Below are positions 22,899-35,308 of a stretch of 64,000 nucleotides of DNA, in pieces (the stretch's first letter is position 1; each line of letters opens with the position of its first letter). The notes beneath the pieces are model-generated. The model saw only the letters and a list, made by a program, of their open reading frames with translations. It made no database searches and was not told where the DNA came from. Source of the DNA: Lepiota brunneoincarnata (lineage: Eukaryota > Basidiomycota > Agaricomycetes > Agaricales > Agaricaceae); contig JAEBUN010000037.1 of assembly GCA_023014365.1 (NCBI GenBank), positions 248,001-312,000 on the forward strand, given 5' to 3'. The translations under genes and the position numbers were made by a program.

Positions 22899-25800
22899 TC
22901 AATTACAACTCGTCCTGGCATGTTGGACGAGACGTGCATTTCTCGTCTCATATTCATCACAATGTTTCAGTAACACAGAGGCCCAGGTTCGCTGGGCGAT
23001 TTCTCGCACTAGAAACAACTTCAGCTTCAGGGATGCAAATAAACAATCAAAAAGCACCTTGATCCAAGTTGAATGGGTCAACCATCCTCAGCTTGACCAT
23101 GATATTCTGCACCGCGCGATGTACGTTCGGCATGGACCAGGAGTGAGTCAATTCGAGCATTTCCAAAACTAATTCAATGTCCTTGTCCTCTCTCTCCAGC
23201 TCGGGTTCTTTCTCAGTGTATACATAGTCTTCGGACTGGATGTCAGAAATCGTGAACCTGGCACGGCAAATGCAGAGAACTTACTCAACACATACTCTAC
23301 ACACCGTTGAGAAAATCCACAGATAGGAATCTTGATAGGATTAGAAGCCGAGGCATCGCCAGCCTCGTAAAATCCACCAGAGAACGAGTCTTTGAAGTGA
23401 ATGCAATAAGCAGCCAAAAAGGAACGATGGGCCCTCAGGGGGTCACCCTTCTCAAAAGTAAAGCTGACGTCGGTACATGTGCCCTCGCGCCTCATTTGAT
23501 CGAAACTTGTGCGAATGGCCATCAGCGAGTCAGTTATCTGTCTCTTCTGGGTCCGGGGGCTTTGTATCTGGGTGATTGATATTTGCTGCCCCGGCGGCAA
23601 CTAGAAGGTTGTGATAAGGTCTCAGGAAATCGCGCGCACAACGGTAAAACCCAGTGTCGTAGTTTTCTAACAAGATATGATCACCTGGCATCCATGACCA
23701 GGCTTCGGTGGCGGGGTTATCAACATTGAGGAAGAGTGCGATCTTGCTATGGGTGCACCGGACCAAAAAGGGCTTCGCTTCCTCCGCTTTGCCGTTGAGC
23801 CACTCGTAGGTTTGTTTGATATGATTCAAAACGAGCGCATTACCAGGGTGGTCCTGGGCCACCCTGGTCGCTAACGCAACCAAATGATTTACCTTTCGCG
23901 AGTTTAGTTGTAGGTTGATTCAATGAGCTAAAGGCCTTACCACATCTTTGGCGGTCGGGACGCTTAACCCTGGGTATGCCATAAGCACCCGTTGATGAGG
24001 CGCCACGGAATACAACGCCCGCTGGGTCCAAGCTACAGTGCTAAACTCGGGCCTTACGAGCTCGTTGGGTGAAACGATATCGGGTAGGAACTCGATGTGG
24101 GAAGCAACGTATCTCGAAATGTCGATACCCGGCCCGAGAGGTGTGGGAGTCGTGTTCCGAGGAATGAAGCGAAGCTCATCAAGCGCCTTCCATTGACTCT
24201 CGTCGTTCGCTATTGCTCGCAGGGGCAAATCCTCAGCGAAAATCCGGAAGATGGAGGAGGCCCGGGCCATGCGGTCGACGGCGGCTACGTCTTGGAAGGC
24301 TGCCGCGCACTCTGTGAACATGGACATACTCAAGTCTTCCTGCCTCTTAAGGCCAAGTTTTGCAAGTCGGTTTTCGAAGTAGCGGAACGATGAATGGATA
24401 AAGTGACTCGAGTCAGAATCGAATGCAGCGAGGAAGAGGGCATCTCTGCACGAGAACAGAGAGGCGGACTGCACAATCATGCGCATCGAGTTTGGAAGAG
24501 GTATCGAATCGAGACCGCCCGCCGACAGGAGCGCATTTACAAGTTTTGCAAATGCTCCGTCCATATCAGGCTCCAACATCTTTGGAATGCGGAGAAGAGG
24601 TAGAACAGAAGGTTGTGGTTTGATGCCCATATAAAAAAGTGTATTAGCATAGTTCGTGAGGTTCCCGGAAGCAAATTGCTCGACAGCATCGAGTGGAATG
24701 CTATGCGGTAGCATCTGAACCTGGTGTGCAGTTACGTATGTACCACCAGCGGTTTTCCAGATGGGCAATGACTTGAGGTGAGGACGGCCAGTGAAGTATT
24801 TCTGTGTTCGAAGAGCAAAGTCGTTCTTGATCCAGGACACGAACCGATGATGTGAATCGGCATTCAACACATTGAAGAGGGCATCTATGCTCTGCTTAGA
24901 GTGGTCGAACATGGACACTACATGCTCGACGTCAATGGGAGACGTGTTAATGTGAGATCGTACTTCAAGAGGCAGTCGAGAAGTATCGACTGGGGTAAAC
25001 CCCATTTGAATGAGACATTCCGATACCCACTCGCTTCGTGAGAAATCGGCAAGAACGACAGACGTCGTTTTACAACCATTGATGGAGAGATAAAAGCCTG
25101 GCTTGAGCGTGGGCACGAGGGGATACGTTGCGATTGCAGAAGATGGGATACGAAGATAGGGAAAAGCCCTCCAAAACCGTTTGATCCACTCGCAGAGTTC
25201 GGGACTCGCATCCTCCAATGTGGGTGAGACTGATAGGTGATCCTTTAATAGTTCCCCTATGTTCGTGTCTGTTATCGTCTTGACATTTAATTGGTCGAAG
25301 GTGAGGAGTTTTTGGACAGCTAGTTTGTGGTGCACGAGACGGCGGGGCTCGAAAACTGATTTCTTGAGGACCTCAGATGGAGCGACAAAGAAGCATGATT
25401 TGGACAACTCCTCAAATTGAGTAAAGGTACCGTCCTCCAATGGAAGTAATGGAAGCCCAAGCAAAGGAGCGTATCCCTCCTGGGATTGGTAATCGATTAG
25501 GCCTTGTATATGTTCGAATTCAAGTGCTGATGCATCGAATCGGGACCTGTTGGCCAGGATTTGCTCCCGAACGTACCCCGGGGTCACGAGCGAAACATGG
25601 TTGAGAGCAACGTGCTGGAGTCGTTGGGTCACCGGCGAGGGCAATTTGACCAAATCCTGCGGTTGAATCAGTTCCAGAGCTGTGTGAGTAGGCGTGGGAA
25701 GCCGATATGAGAGATAAGCGCTACGGAGGGACAAGACATAATCATGGAAACGACTCCTGAGGATCGGAGCCTCAGATGTAGCTGCCATTTGATAGACCGC

Positions 25801-28800
25801 ATCAATGATCATAGTTGAGATGGTGTTGTAGGTAACAGATAGGGCAGCTTTCGAACTCCCTGGCCAGTACACCTTATTATCCGAGACCTTTGCACGGTCC
25901 TCCAACAGGGACAGGTATAGCTGCGGTATAACAGTCGTTAAAAGCCATCGATTGTAAGACGATTCATTGTTTTCGTATTCATCGAGCCGGATGGTTCTCC
26001 TGTCAGAGGCCAAAATAAAAGATGCAGAGACATGAACGGGAAGATCGAGGGATACAGGAAGGGGAAGTGTCGAGAATAGGTTATGGTTACTGGCAGGCGA
26101 CTGGCAAGCAGCAACCCGAGCAACTGGGGGCATCCTAAGGCGATACTGTTCACGTAGCAAGGAAGCAGATGGCGCAATTTGTTCGTGCACTGCGATAGAC
26201 ATGACACGCCAGGCCTGGTACCCGCACGGGGTGCTGAATATCGAGACTGTATGGGCATCAATGTTCTGCTTGACTTGTGAGAAATCGTGACGGATGGCGG
26301 CAATAGACCACATCGACTTGAGGGTATGGTTGTGCCGACTGAAAAGCTTGATACCAGATATCTTGGTGAACAAGAGACATTTTGGAGCGGTTAATTCGAA
26401 ATGAGGAGTCACATTGCGGAATGGAACCATTTTCTCAAAGATAGGTTCTACACCAGAGAACTGTGAACTCGACCGCAACGGCAAGCGGAAGATTGTCTAG
26501 ATGGCTGGTTCAGAACATGGCAAGAAAAGGTGGAGGTCACTTACGCCATTGTAGTTGTAGTGTTCATTGACATCTTCGGGTGGATTGAATCCAAACATAC
26601 CCACTAACGGAGACAAGTGATCGAAAAAAGCCCTACAATCAGAGTTTGAGGATGTCTTGCAGAATCAGGTAAGGTGCAGTTCTTACTTCCTCACACGAAC
26701 GAGTGGCAATCGCAAGGACGCTCGGGGAACGGGGAGATGCGCCTTGCAAGGATTCAGGAACAATACCTGGTCTCCAGATACGATCATCGCAAACTAGAAA
26801 GCAAGAAATGAACGTCAGTAACATATGCTCAAAATCATCGGAAGTAGCCGACCTCTGTAACATGAAACATAGTGAGTGCGCCAAGCCCAAACTGCCCAAT
26901 GGTATCCTTCTTCCCAGATTTACCACCAATACCAGTGCGTAGGATGCCCGTGAAGTCCTCTTTGGTGAACACGCTGTTGTTGTGAATCACGAGTGCGGGA
27001 ACGCGCTGAAATGGTTCGCAACGTGGGGAGAGCAAGTTCGCGACAGGGGTATGATCATCCTTTTCGTCGAGCAAAACATTAAACTCGGTCGCCCCCGCGT
27101 CTGAGGCATTGGCAAGAAACTCGAGCAGAAGTTGCGAATCAATGTACTCGCGGAGCCTATTACGGATCGTGGTCATCAAATCCTCTCCCATATCAAGTCC
27201 TAAATCATGGTCTTCTCCATCTAAGGCGGAAAGGCCTAGCCGCTGTAAACCTAGTTGCTGTGCAAGATCGTCGTGAATCATGCGATGTGTAAATGTACGC
27301 TCTCCAGTGTCGATAAGATAAGCCCGCTCGCCGAGATCATTATAACAAACCTCATCGAACCCGCGCAGCACACCACTGATGTCGGGGATGACCAATCTAA
27401 GTCGCTCACTCGGGGTGAGCGGAGGAAGCCATGCGAGTAGGCGAACTACTCCTCGAATAATTGCCGAGTCTCTTATCTCCAAAAGGTGCAACACTTCTAA
27501 ATGCCCCAGAATGGCGTCCTTCGAGGGCCTAATGGACGTTGAGCTTGCGAGTTTAGGAAATAAGTTCAAGTGTACGTACTCATCATGACAGCCCATTTGC
27601 CGAAGAAATGAAATCACCTTGCGATGGAGAAGTGGGAGAAATACCACACAGTGGAATCCAATAGCAGGCACCTCTTCCGGCCCCAAGAGCGCATATGAGA
27701 TCGACTTGAGCTCTCCACTTCGAGTCGGCACCCAATTACGTCCGTTGAGGGCATGATGGAGTGAGGATAATTGGGATTCAGTGAGGTCTCGTTTTCCAAG
27801 CTCCTCAACGACCTCGCGGACTTTATTGTATGGATTTTTACTTCCATTCAAAACCTTTATCAGTTGCCGGGATAACACCTCAAAATCAACCGCACCCTCC
27901 CACTTGAAAGCAACTCGCAGATGGGAGCTGATATGCAAACCCTCTTTGACAAGGGGCAAAACTTCATCAAAGAGACGCGTCATCCCAGAATGGGAGAGGC
28001 GGTCTCGACAATCAGCTGGCCGCTTAAGCCCCTCCCGTGTGGGGATCCATTCAAGCGTCTCGAGATCCGGAGAGTCGAAAGCGCTACGACAATCCAAGTG
28101 AGTGTCGTGGATGAGGTTGATAAGGACACAAGCGATCTTCTCCGTTTCGGCACAATGATTTTTTGCAATAAAACGAATTCGCTCACGTACGATGCTGTTA
28201 GAGAGCTTCGTTACAAGGATGCCGAGGATGCGTAGATGGGAAACAAGCCCTTCAACAAGAGGCCGTGAGAGATCAGGGACGCACGAGGACCCTCGAGGAT
28301 ATAGGGGAGCAATCTGAGCCTTGGGATCAACGAGGTATCGGGGCGCTTGTAGGGAACCACGACCAGTAGGAATGAAGCACAAATTCGCCAAACGATCAAG
28401 AACACCTCGTGGGACCGAAGACGATTTGTCGTCCAAGAACTTGACAAAGGCAGCTTGCGTTCCAAGTGATTGCGTAGTGAAATGGTCAAGCATCACATTT
28501 TGCATCTCGATGAGGGTAAGTGGTTGCCGATGCTTCGGATCCAAATAAAGGAGGATATCGCGGTTGACAAGTTGGAGGTCAAGATAAACAAGCGAATCCA
28601 GTTGGGGCAATATAGGGAATTCAAACAAGTTGACGCCCCGCACAGTCGAAGTAGCAACAATGGATGTGCGTCGAGTTGATGACATGCCATCAGTAGTGAA
28701 AGTAACAGTGGGAAAAATGGGTAACGAGCGTAGTCGAGAACGTAGGAGTTCATCAGCATATACAGGACCGAAAGCAGCACAAGCTAGTGGAAGCATCTTG

Positions 28801-31340
28801 ATGAGATAGGAACAGAAGTACCGAGCTTGCTCCTCCGTGAATTCCACTTCCGTCTTTGGTGGAAGTATACGCAGGAGGTCGTGTATTTGAGAGGTTGACC
28901 TAAGGTGCTTTAAAGCAGCGCATGCCGTCGTATCCAAACGGGGATCAATCAGAGGAACACTTAAGATCTCCAACAGCTGAGTAATTGTGCCGTTATTGGA
29001 GGGGTCAAATACAGATACATTGGGAGATTGGAATCCTCGAGTGATAGGAACGAGGTAAAACGGCTTGAGCTGGTCGTAGAGGGCGGAATAGTATGCCAAT
29101 GCCTTTGCCCAGCCCCAGAAAGTATTCAGCCAGGAAATTTGGGAGGGAGATGCTGCTTGCTGAGCTTGAGAAGCATACGAAGAAATCCGGAGATAAGCGA
29201 CGATGTTAGTGGTTTGTAGAGGCGCGACATTAAGGCTCCGGCTAACCTTGGTCCCATCAAGATATTGCGGACATTGAGTGGTAAGCGCTTCAAAGACACA
29301 GCGCTGCCGTCGAAGTCGGAAAACAAGTCCTCAGGGATCTCGTCAAAAAGGGTATGCTTTAGGGGAGTAGAAGCCGCGTTGCTCGAGAGCTATCCGCCCC
29401 TGTTTAACTGATGGGATGAGAGGAAGTCCCATGATATAGCTACAATTGGATGTCGATAGAAGATAGGAGAGGACAGCCTGAGCATCGGAGTCGCTCAGCT
29501 CCCGAAGTTTATGGTCAATATTCTGCAAGATTGCAATTATAAGTCAATCGTGCCAAAATATAGGTGAAAACCGAGTACCAATAATTTGGAGTGGGCAATT
29601 TGGGGTGACAACACGGTGGCTTGAGCTGCATATTGGACGCGGACGACATCGGTGAGGTAAGTGGGGGGCAGAGTGATTTGAAGGCCAGCATGAACAAGCG
29701 CCTCCAGGTCGCTATTGCTAGTTGATTCGGCCGCAAAGATAAGTTCACGAACTGATCCATGTAAGCGTGGATTCGTCGCAAATAGAGGCCAGATAGAAAG
29801 ATCGAGGGCATGTCGCATAACGTTCAACGGCATCTCCTTCCAGTACACATAGTCGCCCGAGTTCACCTCTGCCTGAAGACGTGGCCAAGCATCAAATATA
29901 TTTCCCACTTGGTCCTCCTTCACGAGAATTTCAAGGAGACCTGCCCATGCTTGAGGGATATATGTATCAAATAAAATCCGGTTCCATTCGATCAAGGCAC
30001 TGCGGGACAACATGAGTTCACCACGCACTCACCCAAGACGAATCATATACATACTGGTCGTCAGAATGTTTCACAATCCCAACCTCCCCACCGTTCCGCA
30101 AATTTTGTCTCGACTGAGTCAGGGCAAAGAGGGCGTTGATGTGAATGGGGAACTCCGTCTTCAACGGAAGAGGGAGAAAGGTGAACAGTCGCCCCAATTG
30201 CTTCCAGCTTGTTGAGGCATCTAGAGGGATTGCAAGATCAACAGTTGGGGCGAGTTTGTGTTGAGATAAGGTCGCGCTAGGATTGCCACCCAGTCGTTGA
30301 GAAAGAGTTGTGATAGCTTCAGCCTCGGAGAACGGCGCATGGAGAATTCGCCACTCCTGTTCCCCAGACGGGCCTGAGGAACGGCAAGTATTGATGACTG
30401 CCCTGCATATATTGTATTGGCCATAAGGCTCCAAAGGTGTACGATGAATGTTCGAAGTCGCAATGTGAATTCTTCCACCGTCAAGCCCAAGCTCGTACAT
30501 CTCGATCGATTTGATGTTGCGCAAGAACAAGAGCGAGAGTTGTAACTCCTCCAACGCGAAGCTCCTGAGAAGGACCGAGATTTCGTCGGGAGTGATAATT
30601 TGGTTGCTGAGGTCGCTTCGGGTTGTACGCAAGGGCAATCTGAAGACGGAGCCGTTGAAATGCATGCCCCATCCAGTGCGGGGGATGCAGGAATCGAAGG
30701 CGGCGAGATGATCGCTGTATTTCTCCCAGTCTTTCTCGACATCTATCTTGACACCACCAATCTTGACGCCATAAAACTCTGCAAAATCATGTTTGGGGTC
30801 GAGGATGGCGAGGTGAGAACCGGAAAGTATGTGGGGTGTATCCGTGACCTAGTGTAATGTTAGCAGTTTTAAGATAGGACGCGCAAACTTCATACATGAT
30901 AACAAGAGCGAAATCCGACGCCATACTTGCCAATTTTACTGCCCGGGCATAATCAAACTATTGAAAATAAGAATATAAAGAATACTGACGATGTGTCGGT
31001 CTTTTTCGACGAGCGGTGGATATTCTGGAGAGCCTTCCAATCTTCATCTTGAATCAACGCATCATTGAACGCGAGGAGCGCTGGTCCTTGTGTGTTTGCG
31101 AGATAAGGGTGGTATATATTGCCGGTGCCATGAAGACGTCGGTCGAGCACGAAAATCTGCAAGAAAAGGACATCAACACACGAAAGACAAATGCTTAAGT
31201 TGCTTCACCTGTTTGCTAGCCTGAGCATCGTCCGAGTTCTGCAACAATTCCCGCAAAAGCCCGATTGAAAATGGGTAACTACCCAGAATCGCGCGTATTG
31301 CGGCGGTAGGAGCAACGTTTTCACCAAAGCCTTCTGCCAT
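22899..31340 (-). CDS. giant sacsin-like GHKL ATPase with C-terminal BTB domain, paralog 1
   Basis: The ATG at 31340 (MAEGFGENVAPTAAIRAIL) opens an Hsp90-like ATPase of the sacsin type. The N-box is LLRELLQNSDDA (about 31265-31230), then GPALLAFNDALIQ, then GKYGVGFRSCYH (about 30930-30895) and HILSGSHLAILDPKHDF. A second GHKL module follows: LLLEFLANASDAGATEFNVL (about 27150-27090) and GGKSGKKDTIGQFGLGALTM (about 26930-26870). A long DUF3684-like body comes next, then a BTB fold (TDVSFTFEKGDPLRAHRSFL, about 23490-23420) and a C-terminal helix ending at 22899. Size is about 2,500 aa. Function is unknown; a chaperone-like role with BTB-mediated cullin-3 or partner binding is inference. Against paralog 2, the segment HTLFDEIPEDLFSDFD (about 29360-29310) sits out of frame: about +1 near 29370 and +2 near 29260, which together restore frame. 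Confidence 0.8.
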
Positions 31341-31385
31341 TCTGATAATCGCGAGGTTGAATCGAGTTGAGAGCGCATCTGAGCC

Positions 31386-31394
31386 CTTTTATAG
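31386..31394 (-). promoter_or_regulatory. TATA box of sacsin-like paralog 1
   Basis: CTATAAAAG on the minus strand, about 46 bp upstream of the ATG at 31340. Paralog 2 has a TATA-like element at the matching place. Confidence 0.6.
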
Positions 31395-32208
31395 AAGCTT
31401 GACTTGGCACCGCACTGTCCCCATTTCAGGAGAATGGCTTTCGCTGGGCGTCAATAGAGGCTCCTCGCTCAAAGACACAGCAACCAGCCTTATTCCAGAT
31501 ATGGATTTGATAAGGCCTCGTGTAACCTTGTCCGCAGCAATCCTGTTAACTTGTTAGACTCGGAACCACAAAGAAAAACCGTAGTTGACGTACCGCTAGT
31601 CATTGACGGTCAAGAACCACGGCGCGGCACGGCACACACTCCAGATAAGTGACGACCATTAGGCGGAGCGTAAAGAGAATTTATCGCACATCCGGTCACC
31701 ACATTCCTGAAGGCCTGAAGCTCGGATGAAGTTCGGGCCTCAGTAGATGATCGGATATGATAAACGGCTGAGAGAAGTAGCGTGACAACGTTAACCGCGT
31801 TGTCACGTATGTGACACTACCCCTACGGCTACAGCTCTGCCTGCAGCTCCAAGGATATCCATTAACACTTTCAGGTTACCACTCACCTCACCATGTGTTC
31901 AATTACTTTGTCCACGAAATAGCACCTTGAGATAATATTCATCCCCCACACTTCACTGGGCTATTTATATGTCCCAGATCCTGATCGATTGATCCAATTT
32001 ATCCGTTTCTGTATCGTAGGCCCAGTCGCTCACTCTTATCAAACTATATTACACTTCCGCAGCCCGGGCAGAGTCGTGCAAAGCAAGTATTCGAACGAGA
32101 AGTTCACCCCCAATGAAGACAGGGAACACGGACTTCCCGCATGCCCATGTGCACTGCTGGATGCCTATACAAGCCAGCAGACAGCCCCCTTTGGAATGGC
32201 AGGACTTG
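31395..32208. other. intergenic upstream of paralog 1, left flank of the retrotransposon
   Basis: No gene is seen. The gypsy element inserted here, about 820 bp upstream of the paralog 1 TATA box. Confidence 0.5.
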
Positions 32209-32682
32209 GGGGTGTAGAGGTGGGCAAGCGGCTACACCTGCAAAGGCTGCCTTATGCCACCTCTCGTAGGACTCGGAACCCAGACTCGGAACCCAAACTC
32301 GGAACCCGAAATCCAAACTCGGATCAAGAAACTCGGAGCGCCCAGCTGAACAAAGCCGTTATCATTTCGCGACATATCCCTTTCACTCGAAATCTCTTAC
32401 ATTCCCTAACAAATAAATTTTCACTACTTTTCTATTCCTTTCCCTGAACTTGAACCATAGCATAAGTTTTCTCCCCATATATAGACTCCTCTGAGCCTCG
32501 CATACCACCCCTTTCATCTTTTCTATTCTGTTTTCCCATTTCCCTGTTAACGTAGTCGTGAAAACTTCACGATCTCTCCTGTTTCACGTTCCTTATTCTC
32601 CAGATTTGTTCTAGTATAATTATCTCTCGATTTTTCGATCCGTTTCGGTACAGAAAACATAGCTAGTACAATAATTTACTTG

Positions 32683-32690
32683 TATATAAA
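32683..32690 (+). promoter_or_regulatory. LTR promoter TATA box
   Basis: TATATAAA in the 5' LTR. The solo LTRs have a similar TATA element at the equivalent place, each followed within about 20 bp by an inverted repeat. Confidence 0.7.
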
Positions 32691-32693
32691 GTT

Positions 32694-32715
32694 CCGAGCT
32701 CACTTATGAGCTCGG
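32694..32715 (+). repeat. inverted repeat just downstream of the LTR TATA box
   Basis: CCGAGCTC, six-base loop, GAGCTCGG: a perfect 8-bp stem likely to lie near the start of the RNA. The diverged solo LTRs have different stem sequences at the same place (12552-12566 and 57022-57038) that still pair. Confidence 0.8.
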
Positions 32716-32941
32716 CAGTCAATATAGGACCCAAAAACTCCCTCTCAGTCTCATTCTCCCTCTCTCTCTCGCTCTCTCGCAATTATCTCGTCTTTCCCGG
32801 TTTTCGAAGCCCAGTGGTTGTTCCGCCAACCACACTCGCCCCTTTGTTTGTTCGTGTTAGCGCTGTTTCGATCGTGTTTCGATCGTGTTTCGGTTTTGTT
32901 TCGGCGCCTTTCACGTGCTGAAGAGTCGAGTTCTCTTCAAC

Positions 32942-32958
32942 TGGAGCCCACCGCGAGG
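32942..32958 (+). promoter_or_regulatory. candidate tRNA primer-binding site
   Basis: TGGAGCCCACCGCGAGG starts two bases after the 5' LTR. The leading TGG is complementary to a tRNA CCA end. Which tRNA primes is not determined. Confidence 0.6.
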
Positions 32959-33010
32959 GGCTTCAAAACCATTTCAATTTAAAATTGTTACTTGATATCT
33001 CAATAAGCTC

Positions 33011-35308
33011 ATGGCTGAATTACAAATCCCAGCAGATAACGCACCAGCAGGAAATCCTCCTCAGGTGCCCCAACAACCAGCAAATGGCCCCCCCGCATAC
33101 CAACCTCAACATTTCCATATTGGACCTGGAGTACCGCCACCAGCTTTTGGTCCAGCTCACTTCCCCAACCCACCAGCACCCCTTCCCCAGCCAGCTCCAT
33201 ACATTATCCATGCTCCCCAAATACGCCATATGCCCTCTCGCTATGATCGAAATGCTCCGAAATTTGACGGACACCCACAATCACTCTGACGATTCTTTGA
33301 GGAAGTAGAAATGCTAGCTCGAGAATGTGGACTCACCGATATGGAGCAGATTACCCATACTATCAGCTATCTAGATGGACAACACTATGACATCTGGAGG
33401 AGCCGACCATCGGCCATGGGTGGAAGCTGGGTCCGTTTCAAATTAGATATCATGTCCATGTATCCAGGAGCCGAAGATGACGCACGTTATAACGTTACAG
33501 ACTTCGAACTCTTCGTGGAACGACATGCTGCTATGCCTATGCGAGACCGTCTTCAATTTGGTGAATATTATCGGGAATTCGTCACCAAATCGACCTGGCT
33601 ACTCAACCACGACCTCATATCACGACGAGAATGCAACAAGCTCTTCATTGGGGGTTTTCATATCGAATTCCGGCAGCAACTCCGCACCCAGCTACGTATC
33701 CAAGACCCCAGGCATCCCATCGATGAGCCCTGGAATGTCTCAGATGTTGAGCAAGCAGCACGCTTTCTGCTCGAAGGAACGATGACCGGAAATGCCTTTA
33801 CCTTATCACCAGTATCACCATATTCCCTTCCCCCTGCTGCTCCTGCACTTTCGTCACCGCGTCAGACCTTTGATATGTCCTCAATTGAACAGATCTTGAC
33901 CTCTGACGCGTTTCTAAACCATCTTGCTGGAAAACTTGCTGGCCCTGTCCGTAACACCTCCCAGCCCCCATATCAGCCTTTGTTCCACCAAAATCCCCAG
34001 CAGAACCGACAGACCTGGCCATGTGGCTTCTGTTCCAGCACTGAGCATATGTTCAGACACTGCCCTGGACTTGATGACTACATCCGTCGTGGATTATGCA
34101 TTCGGGACAACACTAATCGTGTTTGTATGCTTGACGGCACTCAGGCCTCGCCCCAGGTTGCTCCTGGTCAAAATATGAAGGAAAGGATTGATAACTGGCA
34201 TAGAAACCGCTCACCATCAACTGCCACAGCCCAAGCAAATATCCTGCAAGTCTATCCATCACAACCTACCAACCCCAGCTCGTTGAATGCTCCTGTACCA
34301 TCCACCATGCCATATTCCACTTCTCATGCCTCCCAGGACGAGGAGGAGCTTGCTAGACTTGAAGCGATCGCATTAGCCACTATGAAACGACAGGAAGAGA
34401 TCAAAAAGCGCACAGGGAATGTAGGAAGAGCCAAAAACTCGCCAACAATTCCCAAACCCATCTCTAACAGGCCCAGTGCCTCCCAGAATGCTCCAGCAAT
34501 CGTTCCACATGCTCCTGCCTTGAAAACGAACCCCCCTTTGAAACCTTTCCATCCCAATGCTCCCATACCCGATTCCCATTCGCAAAATCAGCAATATCGA
34601 TTTGCAGCACCAATTGAGGACCCCCAGACAGTCCAAAATGTCATACAACGAAGTTTGGATGGTCCAGTCACTCTCACCCAGAGAGAGCTCTTGGCTATCG
34701 CTCCAGAGGTCAGGAAACATATCAAAGACCAAGTTACCACTCACAGGGTGCCCACTGGACTCTCAGCTACGACTTCCTCGCTCGAAAATGCTGGAAATGA
34801 TGACAGAACAATCCCATCTTCATTTGTCCATCAGCATCTCTCCCCTCCCTCAAATCCCCTCATTGTGGCCAATCCGGTCGAAGAACTTCGGACAATTCCT
34901 CTGGTACTTGATGAAAAGGTCATGGTGGAGGCTATTCTGGATGAGGGATCACAAGTTATTGGAATCCGACGCGATATTTGGGAGAAACTAGGCTTGCCTC
35001 TCCTTAGGGATCAAAGTATCATGATGGAGTCTGCTAACGCCACCAAGGAACTGACTCTAGGCCTACTGCGAGACCTTCCTGTTCGTATAGGGAGCAGCAT
35101 CTTTTATATCCAAGTCCAGGTCTTTGAGAACGCACCTTATGAAATGCTGCTAGGACGGCCATTCCTTACCCTGACCCAGGCCCGGACACATCATTACTCC
35201 AACGGCGACTCACACATCACCCTCCTCGATCCTAATACCCAAGAAACTATCACAATCCCCACCATGGTGAGAACTCGGGCTCCTGCCCAGTCTAACTCGG
35301 GTTTTTAG
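33011..35308 (+). pseudogene. gypsy gag-protease ORF, with one in-frame TGA
   Basis: The ATG at 33011 (MAELQIPADN) opens a proline-rich Gag N-terminus. An in-frame TGA at 33287-33289 interrupts before RFFEEVEMLARECGL, where the family usually has Arg-Arg. The frame then runs open to 35308 with a capsid-like region. A CCHC zinc knuckle follows (C-x2-C-x4-H-x4-C, CGFCSSTEHMFRHC, about 34022-34063), then a retropepsin-like protease with ILDEGSQVIGI (catalytic Asp codon 34940-34942) and YEMLLGRPFL. The protease reads D-E-G-S where many have D-S/T-G. The ORF ends in TAG immediately after a GGGTTTT heptamer. Confidence 0.9.
35299..35305 (+). promoter_or_regulatory. putative -1 ribosomal frameshift site GGGTTTT
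   Basis: In the gag frame the codons read G GGT TTT TAG, which fits the X XXY YYZ slippery pattern with the stop directly after it. The pol frame is exactly -1 relative to gag and is open from 35296 onward. A downstream pseudoknot was not looked for computationally. Confidence 0.75.

Larger units (their letters stand above)
32213..32939 (+). repeat. 5' LTR
   Basis: 727 bp, TG...CA ends. It contains several degenerate ACTCGGAACCC units (about 32270-32335), a TATA box at 32683-32690, two perfect inverted repeats downstream of it (32694-32715 and 32814-32833) and a CT-rich tract at about 32755-32780. Confidence 0.96.

Noticed and set aside
30012..30060. Apparent frame break between sacsin-like exons (also at 47279)
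   Set aside because: A GTATGT donor and an AG acceptor remove the segment in both paralogs and join the flanks in frame, so it is an intron.
33287..33289. TGA in gag as a programmed readthrough site
   Set aside because: Two further TGA codons of the same apparent origin lie in pol, including inside the integrase core, so mutation is the simpler reading.
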